26,351 nt of DNA from Bacillota bacterium (lineage in GTDB: Bacteria; Bacillota; Clostridia; Christensenellales; Aristaeellaceae), in NCBI GenBank assembly GCA_019137115.1, contig JAGVSV010000285.1, forward strand, positions 1 through 26,351. The letters run 5' to 3'. Below are positions 6,890 through 14,473 of this stretch, piece by piece. The notes below the pieces were generated by a model. That model saw only the letters and a program-made list of their open reading frames with translations, was not told where the DNA came from and ran no database searches. Numbering within the stretch: position 1 is the first letter of the stretch; each line of letters begins with the position of its first letter. The position numbers and the translations under genes are program-made.

Positions 6890-7837
6890 TTATTCGTCGG
6901 CCTGACGCAGGTAGAGGCCCAGAAGCGCCAGCTTCTGCTCCACTTCCTCCAGGCTCTTCTTGCCCAGGTTGCGCACCTTCATCATTTCTTCCTGGTTTTT
7001 CTGCACCAGCTCGCCCACGGTGTTGATCCCGGCGCGCTTGAGGCAGTTGAACGCGCGCACCGACAGGTCAAGCTCCTCAATGGTCATGTCCAGCGCCTTG
7101 CCGCCGCTCTGGTGCTCCTGCTGGGGCTCCAGGCTATCGTCCTGCTGATCGGTGAGCGACGCAAACAGGGAAAGCTGCTGGCTGAGGATCCTGGCGGCCA
7201 TGCCCACGGCCTCATCGGCGTTCAGGCTGCCGTTGGTCCACACGTCCAGGGTGAGCTTGTCAAAGTCCGTGATCTGCCCGACGCGCTTGTCATCCACAAA
7301 GTAGTTGACCCGGCGGATGGGCGTGTAGATGGAGTCCACGGGGATGGTGCCGATCTGCATCGGGTTTTGCTTGTTCTTTTCGGCGGACACATAGCCGCGC
7401 CCGGTGTCGATGGTCAGCCACATGTGCAGCCGGCCGTCCACGCCCAGAGAGGCGATGTGTGCTTCGGGATTGATGATCTCCACTTCGCTATCCACGCGGA
7501 TGTCAGCGCCGGTCACGTTGCCCGGCCCGGTCACGTCGATTTCGACCCGCTTGGGCTGGTCGGCGTGCGAGCGCACGACCAATTCCTTCAGGTTCAAAAT
7601 GATCTCCGTCACGTCTTCCTTGACGCCGGGGATGGTGCTGAACTCATGCTGGATGCCGTCGATGTTGACGCTGGTCACCGCCGCGCCGGGCAGCGAGCTT
7701 AACAGCACGCGCCGCAGGGCGTTGCCCAACGTGGTGCCAAAGCCACGCTCCAGCGGCTCGACCACGAAGCGGCCGAAATACTCGTCCTCGCGGGAGCTGG
7801 AACGGGTAATACGGGGGGATTCTGATTCTATATTCAC
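6890..7837 (-). CDS. rpoA: RNA polymerase alpha subunit
   Basis: Alpha subunit, 315 residues, which dimerises to nucleate core polymerase and contacts UP elements and activators. The N-terminal domain shows EPLERGFGTTLGNALRR (28-43) and DIGPG-like VTGPGNVTGADI. A Gln/Glu-rich linker spans ~230-245. The C-terminal domain (~250-311) keeps the DNA-contact residues Arg261, Asn264, Gly292, Lys294 and Ser295, matching E. coli Arg265, Asn268, Gly296, Lys298 and Ser299, so it should bind A-tracts such as the one upstream of the rpsJ promoter. The start codon is GTG at 7837, with AGGAGG nine bases upstream. Gene order rpsD-rpoA-rplQ is as in the E. coli alpha operon. Confidence 0.98.
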   Translation of the reverse strand: MNIESESPRITRSSSREDEYFGRFVVEPLERGFGTTLGNALRRVLLSSLPGAAVTSVNIDGIQHEFSTIPGVKEDVTEIILNLKELVVRSHADQPKRVEIDVTGPGNVTGADIRVDSEVEIINPEAHIASLGVDGRLHMWLTIDTGRGYVSAEKNKQNPMQIGTIPVDSIYTPIRRVNYFVDDKRVGQITDFDKLTLDVWTNGSLNADEAVGMAARILSQQLSLFASLTDQQDDSLEPQQEHQSGGKALDMTIEELDLSVRAFNCLKRAGINTVGELVQKNQEEMMKVRNLGKKSLEEVEQKLALLGLYLRQADE

Positions 7838-7887
7838 CGCTGATACCCTCCTATCGGAAATTGGCTTGCAGAAAGACGCAGTTGGGT

Positions 7888-8514
7888 TTAGCGGGAGTAG
7901 AACTCAACGATCATGTTCTCCTGCAGGGTAAAGTCGATGTCCTCGCGCGCCGGCAGGGCAGCGACCCTGGCGGTCAGTTCGTCGGCGTTGACCGTCAGCC
8001 ACTTGGGCAGGATACGGGCGGTGCCTTCGCGGGCCACCTTGAAGTGCGGGCTTTCCTTGCTGCGCGTGCGCACAGTAATCACATCATCCGCATCCACGGT
8101 GTAGGAAGGAATGTCCACCTTGTGGCCGTTGACCAGAAAATGGCCGTGGTTGACCAGCTGGCGGGCGGCCGGGCGCGAGGGCGCAAAGCCGGCGCGGAAC
8201 ACCACGTTGTCCAGACGCCGCTCCAGCAGCTGCAATAGGTTTTCGCCGGTGACGCCCTTCATGGCGGTGGCGCGGTCATAGGTGCGGCGGAACTGGGCCT
8301 CCAGCAGGCCGTACGCGCGGCGCGCCTTCTGCTTTTCACGCAGCTGGGTGCCGTACTCGCTCATCTTGCGCTGGCGGGCACGGCCATGCTGGCCGGGGGG
8401 GGTGGGACGCTTGCCGACGGCACACTTCGGGGAGAAGCACTTCTCGCCCTTGAGGAACAGCTTGGTGCCCTCGCGGCGGCAAAGCCGGCAAACAGAGTCG
8501 GTATATCGTGCCAT
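7888..8514 (-). CDS. rpsD: Ribosomal protein S4 (zinc-binding form)
   Basis: Primary 16S-binding protein of the 30S 5' domain and, in several bacteria, a translational repressor of its own operon. It has 208 residues, the usual length. The N-terminus carries Cys9, Cys12, Cys26 and Cys31, a zinc site found in the C+ form of S4, followed by GKRPTPPGQHG. The S4 RNA-binding domain is seen at LERRLDNVVFRAGFA and RQLVNHGHFLVNG (residues ~95-130). Unlike Bacillus subtilis, where rpsD is a separate gene, here it sits between rpsK and rpoA. This makes the structured spacer before rpsM a candidate S4 target. Confidence 0.98.
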   Translation of the reverse strand: MARYTDSVCRLCRREGTKLFLKGEKCFSPKCAVGKRPTPPGQHGRARQRKMSEYGTQLREKQKARRAYGLLEAQFRRTYDRATAMKGVTGENLLQLLERRLDNVVFRAGFAPSRPAARQLVNHGHFLVNGHKVDIPSYTVDADDVITVRTRSKESPHFKVAREGTARILPKWLTVNADELTARVAALPAREDIDFTLQENMIVEFYSR

Positions 8515-8530
8515 TTTTTGTTGGTCCTCC

Positions 8531-8932
8531 TTACACGCGCCTGCGCTTGGGCGGACGGCATCCGTTGTGCGGGATGGGCGTCACGTCCTTGATCATCGTC
8601 ACGTCCAGGCCGGCGGTTTGCAGGCTGCGGATGGCAGCCTCGCGGCCCGAGCCGGGGCCCTTGACGAACACTTCCACCGTGCGCAGGCCAAACTCGGTGG
8701 CGGCCTTGGCGGCGGTTTCCGCGGCCATCTGGGCGGCAAAGGGCGTGGACTTCTTGTTGCCGCGGAAACCCATGCCGCCGGCGGAAGCCCAGCTGAGCGC
8801 GTTGCCCAGGGTGTCGGTGATCGTTACGATGGTGTTGTTGAACGAAGAATGGATATGCACCACGCCCCGCTCCACCAGCTTGCGCTCGCGGCGTCTGCGC
8901 GAAGTCTTCTTCAGATTGCCTTTGGGTGCCAT
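8531..8932 (-). CDS. rpsK: Ribosomal protein S11
   Basis: 30S platform protein next to the mRNA exit and the E site. It has 133 residues. Family motifs include GVVHIHSSFNNTIVTITD (residues ~23-40), the GGMGFRGNKKSTPFAAQ segment, GPGSGREAAIRSL and the C-terminal DVTPIPHNGCRPPKRRRV. The N-terminus MAPKGNLKKTSRRRR is basic, as usual. ATG at 8932 has GGAGG eight bases upstream. It lies between rpsM and rpsD with short gaps. Confidence 0.98.
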   Translation of the reverse strand: MAPKGNLKKTSRRRRERKLVERGVVHIHSSFNNTIVTITDTLGNALSWASAGGMGFRGNKKSTPFAAQMAAETAAKAATEFGLRTVEVFVKGPGSGREAAIRSLQTAGLDVTMIKDVTPIPHNGCRPPKRRRV

Positions 8933-8975
8933 GGAATTCTCCTCCCTGCCGCGCTGGGCGGACAGCTATGCGTAA

Positions 8976-9356
8976 TCAGCGCGCGGCCCTCTTTTTGCCG
9001 GCCACCTGCTGACGCTTGGGGCCTTTGCGCGTGCGCGCGTTCTGCTTGGTGTTCTGACCACGCACGGGCAGGCTGCGCCGATGGCGGACGCCGCGATAGC
9101 ATCCGATTTCGACCAGCCGCTTGATGTTCATCGAGATTTCGCGGCGCAGGTCGCCCTCCACCTTGATGTGACGCTCGATATGCTCACGCAGTTTGCTGAT
9201 ATCGTTTTCGGTCAGATCCCGCACGCGGATGTCGGGGTTGATCTCGGTTTCCGCCAGGATCTTCTGTGATGTGGTCAGCCCGATGCCAAAGATGTACGTC
9301 AGGCCGATTTCCACACGCTTGTCTCGGGGCAGGTCTACGCCCGCAATACGTGCCAT
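8976..9356 (-). CDS. rpsM: Ribosomal protein S13
   Basis: 30S head protein that contacts the P-site tRNA and forms bridges to L5. From the ATG at 9356 it has 126 residues and starts MARIAGVDLPRDKRVE, the standard N-terminus. It continues with LTYIFGIG, the ERHIKVEGDLRREI segment and the basic tail RGQNTKQNARTRKGPKRQ, which reaches the tRNA anticodon stem. An in-frame upstream ATG at 9407 is rejected because it would add 17 residues unlike any S13 and would lie in the structured leader. GGAGGTG lies 12 bases upstream of the chosen start. It is preceded by an unusually long, folded 132-base spacer. Confidence 0.98.
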   Translation of the reverse strand: MARIAGVDLPRDKRVEIGLTYIFGIGLTTSQKILAETEINPDIRVRDLTENDISKLREHIERHIKVEGDLRREISMNIKRLVEIGCYRGVRHRRSLPVRGQNTKQNARTRKGPKRQQVAGKKRAAR

Positions 9357-9488
9357 GTGCTGGTAACACCTCCAATGATTCTGGTTAACGGGGATACGCG
9401 GGCCCAAAGGGCCCTCTTTGTTTCTATGATGAAAACCGCTCGGTACCGGTCGCAGTGACCGATCAGCCGCCCGGGCGGTTCACATGCC
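9357..9488 (-). promoter_or_regulatory. Structured leader before rpsM, candidate S4 autoregulatory element
   Basis: This 132-base gap is long for this operon, where most gaps are under 45 bases. On the minus strand an outer stem pairs 9434-9439 with 9475-9480 (aaccgc/gcggtt). Inside it a 5-bp hairpin pairs 9447-9451 with 9457-9461, and 9467-9478 is a 12-base palindrome (ccgcccgggcgg) offering alternative pairing. Nearer the gene 9400-9414 forms a 6-bp GGGCCC hairpin with a 3-base loop. In E. coli the rpsM leader folds into a pseudoknot bound by S4. Here rpsD is also downstream of rpsM, so an analogous role is plausible but is inference. No convincing promoter or T-tract is visible. Confidence 0.5.
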
Positions 9489-9602
9489 TTAGCCCTGCCT
9501 TTGCTTGTGCTTGGGATTCTCACAAATGATCATCACATGGCCTTTGCGGCGGATGATCTTGCACTTCTCGCAGATCTTTTTGACGGACGGACGGACTTTC
9601 AT
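9489..9602 (-). CDS. rpmJ: Ribosomal protein L36 (zinc-binding form)
   Basis: A 37-residue protein, the smallest of the large subunit. It starts MKVRPSVKKICEKCK and has Cys11, Cys14, Cys27 and His32, the complete zinc ligand set of the C+ L36 form. ATG at 9602 has AAGGAGG nine bases upstream, and the stop is TAA at 9489. It lies between infA and rpsM, the standard position in Bacillota. Confidence 0.97.
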   Translation of the reverse strand: MKVRPSVKKICEKCKIIRRKGHVMIICENPKHKQRQG

Positions 9603-9644
9603 TTGGGTTGGCCTCCTTGCAGCATGTGGATAATCAGGCGGGTG

Positions 9645-9866
9645 TCAGTGTTTGCTTCTCCAAGTGATACGGCCTCTGGTCAGATCGTAGGGGGAAAGCT
9701 CGATGGTCACCCGGTCACCGGGGTAAATGCGGATAAAGTTCATGCGCATTTTTCCGGAGATGTGTGCCATGACACGATGCCCATTGGGCAGTTCCACGGA
9801 AAACATGGCATTCGGGAGCGCTTCGACGACCTTTCCTTCGATTTCAATGACGTCACTTTTGGACAA
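9645..9866 (-). CDS. infA: Translation initiation factor IF-1
   Basis: OB-fold factor that binds the ribosomal A site during initiation and assists IF-2 and IF-3. It has 73 residues: SKSDVIEIEGKVVEALPNAMF, VELPNGHRVMAHISGKMR, IRIYPGDRV and the C-terminal DLTRGRITWR. The start codon is TTG at 9866: the frame-correct TTG lies nine bases after AAGGAGG, and no ATG or GTG is available in frame nearby; a closer GTG is out of frame. A weak start codon for an initiation factor is notable. It lies between the KOW-domain gene and rpmJ. Confidence 0.97.
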   Translation of the reverse strand: MSKSDVIEIEGKVVEALPNAMFSVELPNGHRVMAHISGKMRMNFIRIYPGDRVTIELSPYDLTRGRITWRSKH

Positions 9867-9880
9867 ACACAGAACCCTCC

Positions 9881-10168
9881 TTATATTGGCTGTGTCGTTG
9901 GGGTATCGGTTTCCTGGCTTAAGGCGGCGCGGATGTCGCTGTCCTTGAGCCGTCCCTGGTGGTACAGCGCCATCAACCCGGGCAGCTCCCGGTTTGTGGG
10001 CGTGAGATGCTTGCGGCGCTTCTTCTTGGGATGGCCGAGCAAACGAAGGTCCCCGTCCGCAACCAGCACAAAATCAGCGTCCAACTCACATAATACTACA
10101 AACAGCCTGCCTTTGTCACGACCTTTTTTGGATATTGCGGCAAATCCCGCCTGAACGGGCGGTTTCAT
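9881..10168 (-). CDS. KOW domain-containing RNA-binding protein (L14e-like), function unknown
   Basis: A 95-residue protein resembling the small KOW-domain, L14e-like proteins that many Clostridia encode between map and infA. The KOW-like core is GRDKGRLFVVLCEL (16-29) followed by DFVLVADGDLRLLGHPKKKRRKHL (~32-55), with a strongly basic patch PKKKRRK that fits RNA binding. The C-terminal ~25 residues are hydrophilic. Its ATG overlaps the map stop as ATGA and it has no clear Shine-Dalgarno of its own, so translation is probably coupled to map. The fixed position within the ribosomal operon suggests a ribosome-related job, which is inference from context. Confidence 0.85.
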   Translation of the reverse strand: MKPPVQAGFAAISKKGRDKGRLFVVLCELDADFVLVADGDLRLLGHPKKKRRKHLTPTNRELPGLMALYHQGRLKDSDIRAALSQETDTPTTQPI

Positions 10169-10953
10169 GGCGCGGCGTCCGGTTCGGTCGTGGGAAAGGC
10201 GTAGCCGGGCAGCGTGAGCACCTCCGGTTCGCCCTGGGTGATTGCGATCGTGTGCTCATAGTGGGCGCAGGGCGAACCATCGGCCGTGACGATGGTCCAG
10301 CCGTCGTCCAACTCGCGCACCGCGTAGTCGCCCAGCGCGATCATGGGCTCGATGGCCAGCGTCATGCCGCGCCGCAGGCGGATGCCGTTCCCGGGGCTGC
10401 CGAAGTTGGGCACGCTGGGATCTTCATGCATCTGACGGCCGATGCCGTGGCCGGTGAGCATGCGGATGACCCCGTAGCCGTGGCGTTCCGCTAGCGACTG
10501 CACCGCGTGGCCGATGTCCCCCATGCGCCCGCCATCCACCGCTTTGCGCGCGCCTTCAAAGAAGCACTGCTCGGTGACCGCAATCAGCGCAAGCACCTCG
10601 TCGGGCACCTCGCCCAGCGGCACGGTGAAGGCGCTGTCGGCCTGCCAGTCATCCAGGATCAGCCCGCAGTCCACGCTTAAGATGCTGCCTTCGTCAAGGG
10701 TAACCGCGTCGGACGGAATGCCGTGCACCACCTGGCTGTCAAGGGAGGTGCAGATGCACGCGGGGTAGCCGTGGTAGTTGAGAAACGACGGCACCGCGCC
10801 GGCCTTACGGATGCGTTCGGACGCCCAGGCGTCCAGCGCCAGCGTGGTCATGCCCGGCACAATCACCTCGCGCAGGCCGCACAGCACATCGTAGAGCAGG
10901 TGCCCCGCCGAGCGCATTTTGGCCAGCTGATGGGCGTTCTTAATCGTGATCAT
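10165..10953 (-). CDS. map: Methionine aminopeptidase, type I
   Basis: Removes the initiator methionine from nascent proteins; two-metal enzyme of the pita-bread fold. From ATG at 10953 it has 262 residues. The five metal ligands are visible: Asp95 (SVDCG), Asp106 (QADSAFT), His169 (TGHGIG), Glu202 (AIEPM) and Glu233 (YEHTIAIT). His77 in VVHGIPS corresponds to the substrate-binding histidine. The segment VDCGLILDDWQADSAFT deviates from the more usual VDVGAILDGYHGDAART but keeps the ligands. No N-terminal zinc-finger extension is present. The start overlaps the adk stop as ATGA, and the open frame running further upstream is the antisense-free shadow of adk. Confidence 0.97.
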   Translation of the reverse strand: MITIKNAHQLAKMRSAGHLLYDVLCGLREVIVPGMTTLALDAWASERIRKAGAVPSFLNYHGYPACICTSLDSQVVHGIPSDAVTLDEGSILSVDCGLILDDWQADSAFTVPLGEVPDEVLALIAVTEQCFFEGARKAVDGGRMGDIGHAVQSLAERHGYGVIRMLTGHGIGRQMHEDPSVPNFGSPGNGIRLRRGMTLAIEPMIALGDYAVRELDDGWTIVTADGSPCAHYEHTIAITQGEPEVLTLPGYAFPTTEPDAAP

Positions 10954-11582
10954 GACTCCGCCAGGCCCAGCACGTTGCGCAGGCGCGCGTAGGTCTCGGG
11001 GATCGGGGCGTCCGAGTTCACCCGCCGGATTATGCCGCGGCGCTGGTAGTAGGCGATTAGCGGCTCGGTCTGCTCGTGGTACACCTCCAGCCGGTGCAGG
11101 ATGGTGGCCTCGTTGTCGTCCGCGCGCTGGATCAACTTGCCGCCGCAATGGGGGCAGACGTTGGCGTCCTTCAAATCCGGCAGGCTGTGGATCCGTCCGC
11201 ACTGCGTGCACACGCGCCGCTCGGACAGGCGCTTGACGATGACCTGGTCGGCAAGGTCAAAGCAGATCACCGCGTCGATGGTGGCAAAGGAGGAAAGCCT
11301 CTCCGCCTGCTCCACCGTGCGGGGGAAGCCATCCAGGATGTAGCCGCCCGGGGCGGTCACGCGGGGCAGATATTCCCGGACCATGCCGATCACGACGTCG
11401 TCCGGCACCAGTTCGCCCTGGTCGATGTAGCCTTGTGCGGCCAGCCCCAGCGGCGTTTTGTCGCGGATGGCGGAACGGAACAGATCCCCGGTGGAGATCT
11501 GTTGCATGGCAAGCTCCTCTGAAAGACGGGCTGCCTGGGTGCCTTTTCCGGCACCCGGCGGGCCCAGGAAAATCAAATGCAT
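10950..11582 (-). CDS. adk: Adenylate kinase (zinc-containing lid)
   Basis: Interconverts ATP and AMP with two ADP. From ATG at 11582 it has 210 residues. The P-loop GPPGAGKGT spans 7-15, the AMP-binding region includes STGDLFR (30-36) and LDGFPRT (83-89). The lid carries Cys125, Cys128, Cys143 and Cys146, the structural zinc site of the long Gram-positive form. The start follows the secY stop by only two bases and has no strong Shine-Dalgarno, so coupling to secY is likely. Longer upstream readings are rejected because MHLIFLGPPGAGKGT is the family N-terminus. Confidence 0.98.
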   Translation of the reverse strand: MHLIFLGPPGAGKGTQAARLSEELAMQQISTGDLFRSAIRDKTPLGLAAQGYIDQGELVPDDVVIGMVREYLPRVTAPGGYILDGFPRTVEQAERLSSFATIDAVICFDLADQVIVKRLSERRVCTQCGRIHSLPDLKDANVCPHCGGKLIQRADDNEATILHRLEVYHEQTEPLIAYYQRRGIIRRVNSDAPIPETYARLRNVLGLAES

Positions 11583-11584
11583 GT

Positions 11585-12883
11585 TTACAGGAAGCCCTTG
11601 TAGTTGCGCATGACCAGGTTGGCTTCCACCTGCCGCACGCTTTCCAGCGCCACGCTGACCGCAATCAGGATGGAGCTCGCCGCGTAGGGCATCTGGATGT
11701 TCTGCCACACCTTAAGCAGCGCGGGCACGGTGGCCAGCACCGCCAGGAAGAGCGCGGCAAACAGCGTCAGCCGCTTGCTGGTGCGCGAGAGAAACTCCAC
11801 CGTGTTCTTGCCCGAACGGATGCCAGGGATGTTGCCGCCCTGCTGCTGGATGTTCTTGGCGATGTCCTGCGGGTTAAAGCTGATAGACTGGTAGAAGTAG
11901 GCAAACGCGACGATCAGCAGCGCCACCACGAACAGGTACAGCGGGGCGGTCTGGGTCATGTTGGCCGACCACCACTTGTAGGCGCCCGAGTTGGTGCCGA
12001 ACATGGCAATGATCGTGCCGGGGAACGCCATGAAGGAATAGGCGAAAATCAGCGGCAGAACGCCGACGGATACCACCTTCATCGGGATGTGGGTGGACTG
12101 GCCGCCGTACATCTTGCGGCCCACCACGCGCTTGGCGTACTGCACCGGGATGCGGCGCTCACCCATGTCCACAAATGTGACCAGGGTGATGATCGCCAGC
12201 GTGATGACCAGAAGGATCAAGAACTGCACCACGGTGGTGCCGTAGTGGGTGATGCCCAGCACGTCGGTAAACGCCGACACCATGCCGTTGAACAGGTTGG
12301 AGATGATGCCGGCAAAGATCAGCAGCGAAATGCCGTTGCCGATGCCGTTCTTGGTGATGCGCTCGCCGATCCACATGGCCAGCGCGGTACCGCCGGACAT
12401 GATGATGCCGATGGTCAGCAGGCCAAAGAAGTTGTTGTAGCTGGCCAGCAGCACGCGCTCGTTGGCGTTGGTCGTGGAGGAGTTAAGCCCGGCGATGATG
12501 CCGATGGCCTGCAGGGCCGCCAGCACGACGGTGGAGTACCGCGTGATGCGGTTTATCTTGTCCTTGCCCTCCTGGCCGCCGTCCTTCTGCATGCGCTCCA
12601 GCGCGGGGATGGCAACCGTCAGCAGCTGCATGATGATGCTGGCGTTGATGTAGGGCGTGATGCCCATGGCCATCACCGTCATCTGGCTGAACGCATTGCC
12701 GGTCATCATGTTGACCAGGCCTAGCATGTCAAAGCTCTTGGCCACATCGCGCACGACGTTGGCATTGATGCCGGGCACCGGGATCACGCCGACCAGGCGG
12801 AAAACCAGCAGCATGAAGAAGGTATACAGAATCTTCTTTTTAAGCTCGGGTACCTTCCACGCGTTTTTGAGCGTATCCCACAT
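11585..12883 (-). CDS. secY: Protein translocase subunit SecY
   Basis: Channel-forming membrane subunit of the SecYEG translocon. It has 432 residues with the expected ten hydrophobic segments. The first follows the cytoplasmic N-terminus at LYTFFMLLVFRLVGVIPVPG, and the family signatures NMMTGNAFSQMTVMAMGITPYINASIIMQLL and the loop region GGQSTHIPMKV before TM7 are present. The C-terminus ends VEANLVMRNYKGFL, also typical. It starts one base after the rplO stop, with GAGGAGG inside the end of rplO. Its products export proteins such as the nucleotidase encoded at the left of the window. Confidence 0.98.
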   Translation of the reverse strand: MWDTLKNAWKVPELKKKILYTFFMLLVFRLVGVIPVPGINANVVRDVAKSFDMLGLVNMMTGNAFSQMTVMAMGITPYINASIIMQLLTVAIPALERMQKDGGQEGKDKINRITRYSTVVLAALQAIGIIAGLNSSTTNANERVLLASYNNFFGLLTIGIIMSGGTALAMWIGERITKNGIGNGISLLIFAGIISNLFNGMVSAFTDVLGITHYGTTVVQFLILLVITLAIITLVTFVDMGERRIPVQYAKRVVGRKMYGGQSTHIPMKVVSVGVLPLIFAYSFMAFPGTIIAMFGTNSGAYKWWSANMTQTAPLYLFVVALLIVAFAYFYQSISFNPQDIAKNIQQQGGNIPGIRSGKNTVEFLSRTSKRLTLFAALFLAVLATVPALLKVWQNIQMPYAASSILIAVSVALESVRQVEANLVMRNYKGFL

Positions 12884-12884
12884 C

Positions 12885-13325
12885 TCAGACCTCCTCGGCC
12901 TTGCCGCCGGCAGCCTCGATCTTTTCCCTTGCCGAGGCGGTGAACTTGGTCACCTGAACGGTCAGTTTGCGGGTGAGGTCCCCGCCGCCGAGAATCTTCA
13001 CGCCATCCTTCACCTGCTTAACCATGCCCAGCTGCCGGAGCGTGTCGATGGTCACCACCGCGCCGTCGTCAAAGCGTTCCAGCGCCGTCAGGTTAAGGGT
13101 GGCATATTCCTTCCGGAAAACGTTGACAAAGCCGCTCTTGGGCACGCGGCGGGTCAAGGGCATCTGGCCGCCTTCAAAGCCGGGCGCTTTTCCGCCGCCC
13201 GAACGGGCCTTGGCACCTTTGTGACCTTTGCCAGAGGTCTTGCCAAGTCCAGAGCCTACGCCTCGGCCAAGGCGCTTCGGTGCAGTAGTGGAACCCGGTG
13301 CGGGTTTCAGCTCGTGCAATTTCAT
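12885..13325 (-). CDS. rplO: Ribosomal protein L15
   Basis: Late-assembly protein of the 50S central region. It has 146 residues and starts MKLHELKPAPGSTTAPKRLG, followed by the Gly-rich GRGVGSGLGKTSGKGHKG and the GFEGGQMPLTRRVPKSGF motif (~55-75). The C-terminal half has the KILGGGDLTRKLTVQVTKF segment. ATG at 13325 has AAGGAGG eight bases upstream; the long upstream extension of the frame is a shadow of rpmD and rpsE. The end of the gene holds the ribosome binding site of secY. Confidence 0.98.
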   Translation of the reverse strand: MKLHELKPAPGSTTAPKRLGRGVGSGLGKTSGKGHKGAKARSGGGKAPGFEGGQMPLTRRVPKSGFVNVFRKEYATLNLTALERFDDGAVVTIDTLRQLGMVKQVKDGVKILGGGDLTRKLTVQVTKFTASAREKIEAAGGKAEEV

Positions 13326-13338
13326 GAGGACGTCCTCC

Positions 13339-13521
13339 TTACTCCTTGATCTCCTCGACGGTAACCATGTGCTTGACGGCGAAGATCTGCCCGCGCACAC
13401 AGGGGTTGTCATCAAATACCTTGCTTTGTCCGATTTTGCGCAGCCCGAGCGCCTTGACGGTGTCAATGTGCTTTTGCAGGCTGGAAATGGGCGATTTTGT
13501 CAGCGTGACTTTCAGTTTCAT
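13339..13521 (-). CDS. rpmD: Ribosomal protein L30
   Basis: A 60-residue 50S protein, the usual bacterial length. It starts MKLKVTLTKSPISSLQKHIDT and contains the signature LGLRKIGQSKVFDDNP. ATG at 13521 is preceded by GAGGAG inside the end of rpsE. It lies between rpsE and rplO with gaps of 10 and 13 bases. Some bacteria lack L30, so its presence is worth recording. Confidence 0.97.
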   Translation of the reverse strand: MKLKVTLTKSPISSLQKHIDTVKALGLRKIGQSKVFDDNPCVRGQIFAVKHMVTVEEIKE

Positions 13522-13531
13522 GTGTATCTCC

Positions 13532-14062
13532 TCAGCCCAGGATTTCTTCCACGGTCTTGCCGCGCATCCGGGCCACCTGCTCGGCCGAGCGCAAAAGGCG
13601 CAGGCCTTCCAGCGTGGCTTTGACGGTGTTGATCGGGTTGTTGGTGCCAAAGGACTTGGTGCGGATGTCCCGGACACCGGCCAGCTCCAGCACCGCGCGC
13701 GCGGCGCCGCCGGCGATCACGCCCGAGCCTTCCTCGGCGGGCAGCAGCACGACCTTGCCGGTGCCAAAGTATCCGGTGGCCTGGTGCGGAATGGTGGTGC
13801 CCACGATGGGCACGGTGATCAGGCTCTTCTTGGCCTTTTCCACGCCCTTGCGGATGGCTTCGGGGATTTCCACGGCCTTGCCGATGCCCGCGCCCACGCG
13901 GCCCTTGCCGTCGCCCACGACGACCAGCGCCGCGAAGCGGAAGTTCCGGCCGCCCTTGACGACCTTCACCACGCGGTTGACGGAAACCAACTTCTCCTGA
14001 AACTCGTTGTCTCCATCGCCGCGGTCACGGCGGTCCCTGTTGTCCCTATCCCTGCGTTGCAT
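13532..14062 (-). CDS. rpsE: Ribosomal protein S5
   Basis: 30S protein near the mRNA entry and the decoding centre, involved in accuracy. It has 176 residues. Residues 1-20 form an Arg/Asp-rich leader, variable in the family. The N-terminal double-stranded RNA-binding domain includes EKLVSVNRVVKVVKGGRNFRF (~23-43), and VGDGKGRVGAGIGKA follows. The C-terminal domain includes GSGVIAGGAARAVLELAG and SFGTNNPINTVKAT. ATG at 14062 has GGGAGG about 12 bases upstream. Confidence 0.98.
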   Translation of the reverse strand: MQRRDRDNRDRRDRGDGDNEFQEKLVSVNRVVKVVKGGRNFRFAALVVVGDGKGRVGAGIGKAVEIPEAIRKGVEKAKKSLITVPIVGTTIPHQATGYFGTGKVVLLPAEEGSGVIAGGAARAVLELAGVRDIRTKSFGTNNPINTVKATLEGLRLLRSAEQVARMRGKTVEEILG

Positions 14063-14083
14063 GCTTTTTCGCTTCCTCCCTTG

Positions 14084-14452
14084 TCAGAACTTGAGGCCCG
14101 CTTCGCGCGCGCCTTCGGCCAGGGATGCCACACGGCCGGCGTATACATAGCCGCCGCGGTCAAACACGACACTGGAAATCCCCTTGTCCATCGCGCGCTG
14201 TGCGACCAGTCTGCCGACCAGCTTGGACTGTTCGACCTTCTTCTTGCCGGACAGCTCGTCCTTCAAGGACGGCTCCATGCTGGACGCCTGCGCCAGGGTT
14301 GCCCCCTGCGTATCGTCAATCACCTGCGCGTAGATAAACTGGTTGCTGCGAAACACACACAGCCGCGGCATATCGGGCGTGCCGCTGATCTTCTTGCGCA
14401 CGCGCGCGTGGCGGATCAGGCGCACATCGTTGCGGTCGCGCTTATGAAACAT
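14084..14452 (-). CDS. rplR: Ribosomal protein L18
   Basis: 5S rRNA-binding protein of the central protuberance. It has 122 residues, starts MFHKRDRNDVRLIRHARVRKK, then GTPDMPRLCVFRSNQFIYAQVIDD, and ends VFDRGGYVYAGRVASLAEGAREAGLKF, all typical of the family. The ribosome binding site is weaker than its neighbours (GAGGGAG). It works with L5, encoded four genes upstream, in the 5S complex. Confidence 0.98.
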   Translation of the reverse strand: MFHKRDRNDVRLIRHARVRKKISGTPDMPRLCVFRSNQFIYAQVIDDTQGATLAQASSMEPSLKDELSGKKKVEQSKLVGRLVAQRAMDKGISSVVFDRGGYVYAGRVASLAEGAREAGLKF

Positions 14453-14473
14453 TTGCGTTCACTCCCTCTTTCC

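Noticed and set aside
9357..9407. Earlier ATG for rpsM at 9407
   Set aside because: It would add 17 residues foreign to S13 and has no ribosome binding site; MARIAGVDLPRDK is the family N-terminus.
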